From the NCBI GenBank assembly GCA_016785225.1, contig JAFBJZ010000238.1, positions 564,001-628,000 of the forward strand: a stretch of DNA of 64,000 nucleotides. Direction: 5' to 3'. The notes under the pieces are model-generated. The model ran no database searches. It worked only from the letters and a program-made list of their open reading frames with translations, and was not told the origin of the DNA. Below, one piece after another: positions 62,401-64,000 of the stretch. Source of the DNA: Psettodes erumei. Taxonomy: Eukaryota; Chordata; Actinopteri; Pleuronectiformes; Psettodidae. The first letter of the stretch is position 1. Each line of letters begins with the position of its first letter. Made by a program: the position numbers and the translations under genes.

Positions 62401-63020
62401 ATTATCTAACATAGATGTGAACACCTTCATTTAAAGAGTGTGCACTAAAGCTGAAATGATTAATAAATTTTCCATTATTTTCTGACATTTTATAGATTTA
62501 ACCACTGATTGCTTGAAAAATAAATAATATCTGGAACTCATACTAGTTTCTTGGGTCCTTAAAATGAAATGTACAAGTCTTGTTCAAAATAGTTGACACG
62601 GTCACTCAGTATATGTTTACAAAAACAGCTATGGTTGTTGTCTTTCTAACAAACTGAATTGTCAACAGTGAATAGGCTGAGCCTCACGAAGCATGACATA
62701 TGGAGACAGAGTGAGAATACGCTGATGAGATATATGGTAACACTTTGGGCCCTGTCTTGTTAGATGAAATATGGCACTGCATATGTTTGAATTTTGAACA
62801 CATTGGATGACAGGAGCAAGACAGATTTGAAATGCTGTTCTCTTGAGACTGTGAGAAGGAAGAGGACACTCACTCTTGGCCTTTTCATTCTTGCGCGAGG
62901 GTCTCCAGCGAATGCAAGACTTATGATCATCTAGATAGAAGAACCGCACCAGTCCCTTGGAGCTGCCGCGGAGTTTCACCATCTGGGTTCCCATCTGCAT
63001 GGAACTCATGCATTTTTCCA
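2193..63020 (-). CDS. plch2: Phospholipase C eta-2-like gene, 21 exons, 5' end missing
   Basis: Hydrolyses PIP2 to IP3 and diacylglycerol at membranes; eta isozymes are known as very calcium-sensitive and largely neuronal. The exons read in one continuous phase (1822 codons plus stop). Order: PH about 1-122, EF hands 140-151 and 176-187, X box about 283-428 with catalytic His299 (ASSHNTY), Glu329, Asp331, His344 (HHGYT) and Glu378 (IENHCS), acidic linker about 437-460, Y box about 590-710 with Arg647 (LSRIYP), C2 about 715-854, tail 855-1822 ending in MLKL. I call eta-2 rather than eta-1 because the C2 domain runs directly into AKAASGIKGLF, and because the tail carries SLDSHAA, KSEGQV and DTVIDLSLP, which I associate with PLCH2. 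The identification rests on remembered family sequences. The first exon(s), with the start codon and the start of the PH domain, are outside the window. Confidence 0.93.
3860..6382 (-). other. plch2: plch2 intron between the tail exons
   Basis: AT-rich intron; a low-complexity AT/ATA patch lies near 5940-6010. Two overlapping minus-strand frames at 4948-5191 are open but match nothing I recognise. No mobile element could be identified. Confidence 0.5.
6383..7622 (-). CDS. plch2: plch2 exon 20: first half of C-terminal tail
   Basis: A 1240-base exon encoding residues 855-1268. It opens AKAASGIKGLFHRNPK and SLDSHAA, then LLRRTASAPTKG, typical of the eta tail. The rest is low-complexity Ser/Pro/Gln-rich, presumably disordered, with arginine-rich phosphorylatable motifs (RRITRSFSIPRR). 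Near the 3' end MNALFAQKMEELRDKSPMFF may form a short helix. The acceptor is TTTTTGTCAG; the donor GTAAGA splits a Gly codon. Open frame upstream of 7622 is intron. Confidence 0.93.
7623..12397 (-). other. plch2: plch2 intron before the tail
   Basis: This 4.8 kb intron is mostly featureless AT-rich DNA with an (ATA)n patch near 10141-10165. A minus-strand open frame at 10782-11048 has a weak resemblance to a BED zinc finger (SAVWDYFEY, then KLCGRKLA) and may be a hAT transposon remnant. No exon was found; none is needed, because exons 19 and 20 join in phase 0. Confidence 0.45.
12398..12477 (-). CDS. plch2: plch2 exon 19: end of C2 domain
   Basis: Encodes residues 828-854, GYRHVYLEGMEEASIFVH to NDITGK, the last strands of the C2 domain. 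It ends in phase 0 and joins directly to AKAASGIKGLF, as expected for eta-2. The acceptor is TTTTTGTGCAG; the donor is GTAGGT. Confidence 0.94.
12899..13045 (-). CDS. plch2: plch2 exon 18: C2 domain
   Basis: Encodes residues 779-828, GFNPMWEETLVFTVHMPE to IAFKSMMPG. FNPMWEE and FLVWDHDPIGQDFIGQ are C2 signatures with acidic calcium-binding loops. The acceptor is GTGTCATGTAG; the donor is GTGAGA. Confidence 0.94.
13277..13420. repeat. Microsatellites: (GT)n, (TC)n, (AC)n
   Basis: A GT tract at about 13277-13297, then a TC tract at about 13371-13392 running into an imperfect AC tract to about 13420, in the intron upstream of exon 18. Confidence 0.85.
13925..16165 (+). mobile_element. 5'-truncated L2-type LINE copy
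   Basis: The plus strand carries the 3' part of a non-LTR retrotransposon ORF2 in broken frames. The pre-RT region starts near 13960. RT motifs follow: AAGLDGVPGKVL near 14550, FVDFSSAFNTI near 14935, STGSPQGCVLTP near 15100 and the catalytic FADDTTVVG near 15200; then the distal region (LLPSGRRYRSIKTRTIRLRNSFFPQA). The 3' end has AATAAA at 16143-16148 and a CTAT repeat. No endonuclease is present. Frameshifts near 14460, 14700 and 15270-15330 show it is dead. The CR1/L2 assignment rests on the RT motifs and the short-repeat tail. Confidence 0.82.
16711..16795 (-). CDS. plch2: plch2 exon 17: C2 domain
   Basis: Encodes residues 751-779, IIDPFVEVEIIGLAVDCCKE to VVDDNG. Asp753 in DPFVEVEI is a likely C2 calcium ligand. 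The acceptor is TCTTTATCAG; the donor is GTGAGT. Confidence 0.94.
17491..17509 (-). repeat. CA tract at the exon 16 5' splice site
   Basis: Reads AC repeats on the transcript strand, at intron positions +6 to +24. CA repeats near splice sites are known hnRNP L binding sites. Confidence 0.8.
17515..17639 (-). CDS. plch2: plch2 exon 16: start of C2 domain
   Basis: Encodes residues 709-750, GAFNPNMEDPLPGQYKK to DSMLGDRGE. KKQLVLKVISGQQLPKPK is the first strand of the C2 domain. The acceptor is CCCACTGCAG. The donor is GTAGGA, with a 19-base AC tract beginning at +6. Confidence 0.94.
17640..18074 (-). other. plch2: plch2 intron between Y box and C2
   Basis: Short AT-rich intron with ordinary splice sites; nothing else recognised. 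The 719-base intron at 16796-17514 is likewise plain apart from the AC tract at its 5' end. Confidence 0.6.
18075..18182 (-). CDS. plch2: plch2 exon 15: end of Y box
   Basis: Encodes residues 673-709, VALNYQSEGRVLQLNRAK to LKPACMCEG, closing the TIM barrel. The acceptor is TTTGATTTCAG; the donor is GTCAGC. Confidence 0.94.
18368..18400 (-). repeat. GU tract downstream of exon 14
   Basis: 33 bases of AC on the plus strand, so GU on the transcript, at intron positions +21 to +53. GU repeats are recognised by CELF-family proteins and TDP-43. Confidence 0.85.
18421..18603 (-). CDS. plch2: plch2 exon 14: catalytic Y box core
   Basis: Encodes residues 612-672, NCSWQVSSLSETKAHQVM to FWNTGCQL. LSETKAH and LSRIYPSSYRVDSSNFNP are the Y-box signature; the Ser of SSLSE and Arg647 correspond to PIP2-contacting residues of PLC-delta1. 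The acceptor at GTTGCTGGCAG was chosen over a closer AG because only this one keeps phase with exon 13. The donor GTAATA is followed by a 33-base GU repeat from +21. Confidence 0.92.
18941..19029 (-). CDS. plch2: plch2 exon 13: start of catalytic Y box
   Basis: Encodes residues 583-612, KKKTMKLSRALSDLVKYT to GLYDIEAQ. The KTMKLSRALSDLVKYT motif marks the beginning of the Y box. The acceptor is TGGCCTTACAG; the donor is GTGAGC. Confidence 0.93.
19344..19444 (-). CDS. plch2: plch2 exon 12: X-Y linker
   Basis: Encodes residues 549-582, KKMTKLKKTSSLEDTD to APLHHSK. It is lysine-rich and then serine/threonine-rich, matching the KKGSKLKKAASVEE region of eta-2. The acceptor is TTTCCTCTGCAG. The donor is GTATGC, followed by a short CA-rich stretch from +8. 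Confidence 0.88.
20067..20165 (-). CDS. plch2: plch2 exon 11: X-Y linker
   Basis: Encodes residues 516-548, DKSEDGTDIADEANP to GRSFIGSFSKRK. It is acidic at the start and basic at the end, and is poorly conserved outside the GSFSKRK motif typical of eta-2. The acceptor is TCTGCCATCAG; the donor is GTTTGT, somewhat weak. Confidence 0.88.
20166..21956 (-). other. plch2: plch2 linker intron; nothing recognised
   Basis: A 1.8 kb AT-rich intron without recognisable repeats or coding frames. The neighbouring introns at 19445-20066, 19030-19343 and 18604-18940 are also plain. Confidence 0.5.
21957..22112 (-). CDS. plch2: plch2 exon 10: X-Y linker
   Basis: Encodes residues 464-515, TSDNRKQVENMAKKKLDN to AEKTGSK. 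It contains KESKIRDREDPDSFTI, which matches the PLC-eta linker. The acceptor is CCTCATCTAG; the donor is GTAGCA. Confidence 0.92.
23090..24520 (+). mobile_element. LTR-like retroelement fragment
   Basis: A TATA-like TCATATAAAGG near 23119 is followed by pyrimidine-rich sequence, two AC microsatellites, AATAAA at 24056-24061 and a T/G-rich stretch. TGGTGCCCCCGTG at 24438-24450 begins with TGG, as a tRNA primer-binding site would. This order (promoter, poly(A) signal, TGG-initiated site) suggests an LTR plus leader. I see no gag or pol frame and did not find the second LTR, so class and ends are uncertain. Confidence 0.42.
23847..24000. repeat. Two AC microsatellites
   Basis: AC tracts at about 23847-23886 and 23970-24000 lie within the LTR-like segment. 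They may be parts of an older duplicated stretch. Confidence 0.8.
24598..27185 (+). repeat. Tandem ~780-base repeat array with CTCF-like motifs
   Basis: About three diverged copies of a unit near 780 bases. Landmarks recur in order: GGGGAGGNGTTTT, CCAATAGGTGGCGCT, ATCTCTTCAGG, GTACGTGTGTAATTTGAGGC, GGATCCAACTTCGCCG-like, a second CCAATAGGTGGCGCT, GCAGTTT-like, and AACACGTGCGAA. The exact 15-mer occurs five times, all on the plus strand, at 24731, 25507, 25813, 26294 and 26597, with a decayed one at 25038. I recognise the family as a dispersed teleost repeat but cannot name it. Minus-strand open frames here have no protein features and are by-products of the repeat. Confidence 0.85.
27439..27506. 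repeat. 29-base-arm perfect-like hairpin
   Basis: Left arm 27439-27467 (AGGTTGAAAGAGTTCC...) and right arm 27478-27506 pair with only two mismatches around a 10-base loop (TCTTGCAAGC). This is much stronger than chance and may be the core of a foldback element. Confidence 0.85.
27540..27840 (+). mobile_element. LINE 3' relic
   Basis: The plus strand reads, with stops, NKALDGLSPNYLLDLL near 27560, then RTLRSS and a degraded LPISVEQPARGPEG and FFKIF pattern. This resembles the C terminus of many fish LINE ORF2 proteins (KALNGLAPSYLSDLL ... LWNSLP ... FK). AT-rich 3' sequence follows. Boundaries are approximate. Confidence 0.5.
28496..28603 (-). CDS. plch2: plch2 exon 9: acidic X-Y linker
   Basis: Encodes residues 428-463, GKKLPPNIDE then the acidic run NAEEGDVSDEDSADEMEDDC, ending KLMNGD. 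In related PLCs an acidic X-Y linker blocks the active site until it is displaced at the membrane. The acceptor is TTCCCCACCAG; the donor is GTATGT. Confidence 0.93.
29388..30358 (+). mobile_element. Second L2-type LINE copy, 5'-truncated
   Basis: A long open frame (29332-30120) encodes the end of an RT from LSPLLYSLFTHHC, then FAGDTTVIG, NVGKTKELIVDYR, ISINGTMVERVSSFRFLGVHISEDLTW and LLPSGRRYHSIRSHTTRLRDSF, ending FIPQAIRLLNS. The catalytic FADD is FAGD, so one catalytic Asp is lost. The 3' end has AATAAA and a repeated TTGAACC-type tail near 30340-30358. It is the same clade as the copy at 13.9-16.2 kb but clearly a different subfamily. The first codons of the frame belong to flanking DNA. 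Confidence 0.85.
30359..32300 (-). other. plch2: plch2 intron segment; nothing recognised
   Basis: AT-rich sequence with no convincing element. The flanks of the LINE contain repeated CGGTAT-type motifs (29320-29385) that look like ends of an older DNA transposon, but no complete inverted repeat was found. Confidence 0.35.
32301..32472 (-). CDS. plch2: plch2 exon 8: end of X box
   Basis: Encodes residues 370-427, DYPVILSIENHCS to KGKILVK. Glu378 in SIENHCS corresponds to a calcium-binding glutamate of PLC-delta1. The KGKILVK/GKKLP junction carries lysines that contact substrate phosphates in PLC-delta1. The acceptor is TCTCTCGCAG; the donor is GTAAAG. Confidence 0.94.
32473..35408 (-). other. 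plch2: plch2 X-box intron
   Basis: Contains an AC microsatellite at about 33957-33986 and the CA tract at 35381-35400 next to exon 7. The stretch near 33840-33920 resembles a dispersed short repeat (GACCCGAACTCTTGCATGG), unnamed. No coding frame of interest. Confidence 0.45.
35381..35400 (-). repeat. CA tract at the exon 7 5' splice site
   Basis: (CA)10 on the transcript strand, occupying intron positions +9 to +28 after the catalytic His exon. Confidence 0.85.
35409..35529 (-). CDS. plch2: plch2 exon 7: X box with second catalytic His
   Basis: Encodes residues 330-370, VDCWDGQDSEPIVHHGYT to NKYAFIKN. Asp331 is a calcium ligand and His344 (HHGYT) is the second catalytic histidine. The acceptor is TTGTTGACAG. 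The donor is GTATGTTC, with a (CA)10 tract beginning at intron position +9. Confidence 0.94.
36360..36640 (-). mobile_element. Tc1/mariner relic, minus strand
   Basis: The minus strand encodes WTDETKVNLFGKN, the first catalytic-Asp region of a Tc1-type transposase (usually W(S/T)DE...), then HHYGWWK and degraded sequence. It is a short, dead fragment in the intron between exons 6 and 7. Confidence 0.65.
37083..37286 (-). CDS. plch2: plch2 exon 6: start of catalytic X box
   Basis: Encodes residues 262-330, GFTNYMRSPAGDIFNP to AGCRCVE. It holds catalytic His299 and calcium ligand Asn300 in FIASSHNTY, and Glu329 in CRCVEVD. Corresponding residues in PLC-delta1 perform acid/base catalysis and bind the catalytic calcium. 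The acceptor is TTTCCATCCAG; the donor is GTCAGC. Confidence 0.94.
38124..38217 (-). CDS. plch2: plch2 exon 5: end of EF-hand lobe
   Basis: Encodes residues 231-262, MSRVNKDHCLEIINKFEP to VLGIDG, linking the EF-hand lobe to the X box. The acceptor is CTTTGTAG and the donor is GTAAGT, with a phase-1 Gly split onto the next exon. Confidence 0.93.
39090..39590. repeat. Dispersed fish repeat, unclassified
   Basis: The segment around ATGCTGCTATAGGCC and GACTGCTAGGGGAACTTC (about 39290-39320) matches what I remember as an abundant teleost interspersed repeat, probably LINE-derived. No frame survives. Confidence 0.35.
40080..40245. repeat. ATT/AT-rich simple repeat
   Basis: Imperfect ATT and ATA trinucleotide runs, with about eleven uninterrupted ATT units near 40193-40230. 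Confidence 0.85.
41330..41790. repeat. Possible Harbinger-like MITE
   Basis: Repeated GAGTT/AACTC motifs, GGTTAACAAGTC and TTACCATGGTAAC resemble teleost PIF/Harbinger-derived repeats as I recall them. No clear terminal repeats were located. Confidence 0.25.
42020..43070 (+). mobile_element. Tc1/mariner relic, near full length
   Basis: The ends are degenerate inverted repeats (AGTGCAAAGGTTTGAATCCC near 42032; TTTTGCACCCGAATG near 43053). In between, plus-strand fragments read as a Tc1 transposase with many stops, including a degraded VKHGEGPLMFWDF, FLQQNNDPSK and SLSPDLSLKTCG (from SPDLNPIENLW). Old and inactive. Confidence 0.65.
43271..43314. repeat. 11-base minisatellite
   Basis: About four copies of TGTGTGAAAAC in a row. 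Confidence 0.8.
44446..44475. repeat. Pentanucleotide repeat (TTTAA)n
   Basis: Five to six copies of TTTAA in the intron just 3' of exon 4. Confidence 0.8.
44792..44962 (-). CDS. plch2: plch2 exon 4: EF hand 2 region
   Basis: Encodes residues 174-230, EADTDDNQGTLGFEEF to FLETEQK, exactly 57 codons in phase 0. The second EF loop is 176-187 (DTDDNQGTLGFE). It is followed by helical sequence containing KMMSTRRDLYLLML, typical of the EF-hand lobe of PLCs. The acceptor is TGTGTAG and the donor is GTAAGC. Confidence 0.94.
45476..46242 (+). mobile_element. Internally deleted Tc1-type element with long TIRs
   Basis: Begins CAGGTGCTGGCCAGTAAATT and ends with its near-perfect reverse complement, flanked on both sides by TA. 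The similarity of the inverted ends extends about 80 bases (to about 45560 and from about 46150). Inside, from 45794, is the N-terminal part of a transposase (MGKTSDLTVVQK, then TLYKEGKTQKVIAKEAGCSQ), which stops making sense after about 120 bases. The catalytic domain is missing, so it could move only with help from a relative. Confidence 0.88.
46243..48520 (-). other. plch2: plch2 intron segment; nothing recognised
   Basis: No coding frame or repeat that I can identify. Homopolymer T and G runs lie near 46940-46990. Confidence 0.4.
48523..49743 (+). mobile_element. Complete Tc1/mariner transposon, DD36E-type
   Basis: Perfect 29-base terminal inverted repeats at 48523-48551 and 49715-49743 (CACTCACCGGCCACTTTATT...), each flanked by a TA target site (48521-48522 and 49744-49745). 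Total length is 1221 bases, with one intact transposase gene. It sits in plch2's 11.3 kb intron between exons 3 and 4, antisense to the host gene. Perfect TIRs and an intact gene indicate a recent arrival. Spacing of the catalytic residues matches the DD36E group that I remember as Incomer; the group name is inference. Confidence 0.93.
48671..49672 (+). CDS. Intact Tc1/mariner transposase, DD36E spacing
   Basis: 333 residues, normal length for the superfamily, uninterrupted from ATG to TAG. It would bind the element's TIRs and catalyse cut-and-paste movement into TA sites. N-terminal helix-turn-helix at about 8-47 (DLSDFERGMVV ... GFSRTTISRVYREW), a second basic DNA-binding segment at about 60-125 with ERTVRRTLRQMGY and a GRK/RRPRR-rich patch, then the DDE catalytic domain. 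The three acidic residues are Asp155 (WSDESRF), Asp246 (LDNAPCH) and Glu283 (NPIEHLW), with 36 residues between the last two instead of the usual 34 of Tc1. The start is the first ATG after the 5' TIR. Activity cannot be judged from sequence alone. Confidence 0.93.
   Translation: MGKKDDLSDFERGMVVGARRAGLSISETADLLGFSRTTISRVYREWSEKEKISSEQQFCGRKCLVDARGQRRMARLVRADRKATVTQITTRYNQSRQKSISERTVRRTLRQMGYSSRRPRRVPLLSAKNRKLRQQFAQAHRNWTIEYWKNVAWSDESRFLLRHSDGRVRIWRQQRESMDPSCLVSTVQAGGVGVMVWGIFSWHSLGPLVPIEHRCNATAYLSIVADHVHPFMTTMYPTSDGYFQLDNAPCHKAGIISDWFLEHDNEFTVLKWPPQTPDLNPIEHLWDVVEREIRIMDVQPTNLRQLCDAIMSIWTKLSEECFQHLVESMPRRI
49746..51534 (-). other. plch2: plch2 intron segment; nothing recognised
   Basis: AT-rich sequence with no feature that I can name. 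Confidence 0.4.
51535..52010 (+). mobile_element. LINE reverse-transcriptase relic
   Basis: The plus strand reads GVPHGSTLRPLLARIYMFPL near 51560, then CADNTLIYKM near 51650 and CDYGPMQ. These correspond to the GVPQGSVLGPLL and ADDTQLY motifs of LINE RTs; the catalytic ADD has become ADN. An AT-rich 3' region follows, with GGTGCTTC near 51968. Confidence 0.6.
52808..52876. repeat. AC microsatellite with ACGC interruptions
   Basis: An interrupted and then pure AC tract of about 70 bases. Confidence 0.9.
52970..53375 (+). mobile_element. Possible solo LTR
   Basis: AATAAA at about 53223 is followed by GC-richer sequence, CGTCTCCGTCCGTTCTCC, and a T-rich stretch ending near CCTGACA. This resembles the R-U5 end of a retrovirus-like LTR. 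No internal genes or second copy are present. Start and class are uncertain. Confidence 0.3.
53379..53408. repeat. AC microsatellite
   Basis: A pure AC tract of about 30 bases. Confidence 0.9.
53409..55159 (-). other. plch2: plch2 intron segment; nothing recognised
   Basis: No identifiable element apart from possible LINE-derived sequence toward its right end. Confidence 0.35.
55160..56010 (+). mobile_element. L1/Tx1-like LINE ORF2 C-terminal relic
   Basis: Plus-strand frames broken by stops give ISPSYGGVNGLDL, a degraded W-rich middle, then THMLKAKLCHIYPDVDPRC and PYVLEVSQPSTVLEG. This fits the L1-type ORF2 end (KARLHKIYP ... CxRC ... H.FW.CP). Dead on arrival, in the same orientation as the other LINE pieces. 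Confidence 0.6.
56254..56383 (-). CDS. plch2: plch2 exon 3: EF hand 1
   Basis: Encodes residues 130-173, WLKQTFTEAD to VKQMFK. A complete 12-residue EF-hand loop lies at 140-151 (DKNGDGSLSISE), with acidic or oxygen ligands at positions 1, 3, 5 and 12. In PLC-delta/eta enzymes the EF hands are mainly structural but can bind calcium. The donor is AAG followed by GTACAC. Confidence 0.94.
56384..56654 (-). other. plch2: AT-AC U12-type (minor spliceosome) intron of plch2
   Basis: This 271-base intron starts ATATCCTTC and ends CATTAC. A perfect U12 branch-point match, TTCCTTAAC, has its branch A at 56400, 16 bases before the intron end. Joining CA to A TGG restores Gln-Trp in RDQWLKQTF, the continuous PLC-eta sequence. 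No GT-AG alternative near the junction keeps this reading frame. Removal would need the U11/U12 minor spliceosome. Confidence 0.92.
56655..56898 (-). CDS. plch2: plch2 exon 2: rest of PH domain
   Basis: Encodes residues 49-130, from ISIDSIREV through SGTGEESRTWITGLKYLM to AKRQRTRDQ. The Trp in RTWITGLKYL is the conserved Trp of the last PH helix. The acceptor is GCTCCAACAG. The exon ends GACCA and is followed not by GT but by ATATCCTTC, a perfect U12-type 5' splice site. Confidence 0.93.
58042..58550. mobile_element. Foldback/MITE-like element with GATACC-rich ends
   Basis: Both ends are rich in GATACC/GGTATC and partly inverted copies of each other: CGATCCAATACCAAGTAAATA at the left, ACTTGGTATCGATACT ... 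GGATCGATCC at the right. Interior about 400 bases, more GC-rich than the flanks, with no gene. Probably a hAT-type non-autonomous element. Confidence 0.5.
58555..59110 (-). mobile_element. Tc1/mariner relic, minus strand
   Basis: The minus strand encodes TVKHGGGSIMLWGCFSAVGP, LVKLEGNLMQ and QHNRGKFW, the central part of a Tc1-type transposase, with frame breaks on both sides. The segment near 59050-59090 (TGTTTTCACTTTGACATTAT) resembles Tc1-element terminal sequence. Confidence 0.75.
60150..60975 (+). mobile_element. LINE 3' relic
   Basis: Plus-strand fragments read FNPHLPRTSHAFWGRF and GPCSKSTWWRHL near 60210-60320, then WWFRFLMKMPPDRLPLEV and FWACPTGKRPYSRPK near 60745-60830, followed by an AAAATGAATGGATG end. 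This matches the ORF2 C terminus of an abundant fish LINE family (MPPGRLPVEVFRACPTGRRP type). Several stops and frameshifts. Confidence 0.7.
60976..62873 (-). other. plch2: plch2 PH intron segment; nothing recognised
   Basis: AT-rich sequence with no feature that I can name. The 56899-58041 and 59111-60149 parts of the same intron are likewise plain. Confidence 0.4.
62874..63020 (-). CDS. plch2: plch2 exon 1 of window: PH domain, first part
   Basis: Encodes residues 1-48, from EKCMSSMQMG to SRKNEKAK, the N-terminal strands of the PH domain. The acceptor is a pyrimidine-rich tract ending CCTCCAG; the exon begins in phase 2 (a split Val) and ends AAG A, followed by GTGAGT. Because it opens with an acceptor and a split codon, it is an internal exon. 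The in-frame ATG inside it (CMSSM) is unlikely to be the start. Confidence 0.92.
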
Positions 63021-64000
63021 CTGGAGGCAAGAAAACAAGATAGAGAGAAGAAAAAAAGATTGGAAAGTTGTCAAAAGGAAAACCACTGGAGTGTGCATTG
63101 CAACTGAAAGAAAATGTGACAGCAAGTGTGTATGTGTATTCATGACATGTTTTAATTTAAGGCTGTGTGTGTGTGTGTGTATGCGTGTGTACATTTTCAC
63201 AAAATTCCATCTGGGCTCTGACACAAAATGCAGTCATTCACTCTTATTCTGACATGAACACACAGCACTGCAAAGCAAACACACTGGATCTGCCCGTCAC
63301 TGCAGGGATTTGCTTGTCTCTTGGGAGGAAGAGGAAGTGAGAGAAGACAGCAAGACGCACTTTGTCTATAAAAAGCCCTTTAACAAGATCTCTACTTCAC
63401 ACCATAGAATATGACAGAGCAACAGCCAGATAAATCAGTAAAACCAGGAGTTGCTTTTGATTGAGATATTGTGATCAGAAGTCCTTCCACACCCTCTACG
63501 AGTAAAAGACCCTCAAAGAATACTGTCTTGAATGAGACATGACCACATCCTGAAGAGTGACACTGAAAATACAGCACAGCCAAGCCTGTGATTGAACCAA
63601 CGTTTTGGAGGAGTAGTGGAAAGGTTCTTCTGGCCTGGTCTGGCTGGTATGGGCAGCCACATGACCCCAGGACACAGTCACACTCTTTGTGGGCATCAAA
63701 TCAATTATTAGCTGCCTGTCACATCCCAGCAATCTCCTGGCCATTTTGCCATTTTTCTGTCTAAGGTAAAATAACTGCCCCTGTGTCTGCTTTTCGAGGG
63801 CCCATATATCAAAGAAATTTCCATGTACATTTTCAGGTTCCTACTAGCTACCCCACATCCCATTCTATTTCCAAACCATATATATACATACATACATACA
63901 TACATACACACACACTGATATGACATGATTGTTATTGTATTTATGCAGAAATGTGGGTTTGTAGTACCTGTATTATCTCTTTTGTTCAGGAATTTTGCAC
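63021..64000 (-). other. plch2: plch2 intron upstream of first PH exon in window
   Basis: Acts as the intron leading to the missing 5' exon(s). It holds a GT tract near 63163-63180 and a TACA tetranucleotide run near 63883-63906. No start-codon exon is visible. Confidence 0.6.

Noticed and set aside
1..64000. CRISPR arrays, operons, bacterial-type elements
   Set aside because: Intron-exon structure and the repeat content are vertebrate; the short tandem repeats are microsatellites, not spacer-separated direct repeats.

Overview
This is a vertebrate, almost certainly teleost, genomic window. It has multi-exon genes with GT-AG introns, many CA/GT microsatellites and a fish-like mixture of mobile elements: Tc1/mariner, L2-type and other LINEs, LTR pieces and foldback elements. 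The species cannot be named from the sequence.

One host gene fills nearly the whole window, on the minus strand. It encodes a phosphoinositide phospholipase C of the eta class, best matched to PLCH2. I assembled 21 exons from 63020 (5') down to 2193 (stop). Reading phase is continuous across every junction and gives 1822 codons plus stop. The order is PH domain (start lies beyond the right edge), two EF hands, catalytic X box, acidic linker, catalytic Y box, C2 domain, then a tail of about 970 residues encoded mainly by two large exons. Residue numbers below start at the first complete codon of the first exon in the window (Glu of the EKCM motif = 1). One intron, between the PH exon and the first EF-hand exon, is an AT-AC (U12-type) intron. 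Four exons are followed, within 6-21 bases of their 5' splice site, by CA or GU repeats.

Layout from left to right: 1-440 Tc1 relic; about 1040-2192 the 3' UTR; 2193-7622 the two tail exons; 12398-13045 and 16711-17639 the C2 exons, with a 5'-truncated L2-type LINE at 13925-16165 in between; 18075-20165 the Y box and the end of the linker; 21957-22112 linker; 23090-24520 an LTR-like piece; 24598-27185 a tandem repeat carrying five identical CTCF-like motifs; 27439-27506 a strong hairpin; 28496-38217 the X box and its flanks, with a second L2 copy at 29388-30358; 42020-43070 a Tc1 relic; 44792-44962 EF hand 2; 45476-46242 an internally deleted Tc1 element with long inverted repeats; 48523-49743 a complete Tc1/mariner element with an intact 333-residue transposase and perfect 29-base TIRs; 51535-56010 LINE and LTR relics; 56254-56898 EF hand 1 and the second PH exon; 58042-60975 a foldback element, a Tc1 relic and a LINE relic; 62874-63020 the first PH exon in the window.

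The only product the host clearly makes here is a calcium-responsive PIP2-hydrolysing enzyme. The intact transposase belongs to a mobile element. I found no tRNA, rRNA or other recognisable host RNA gene.
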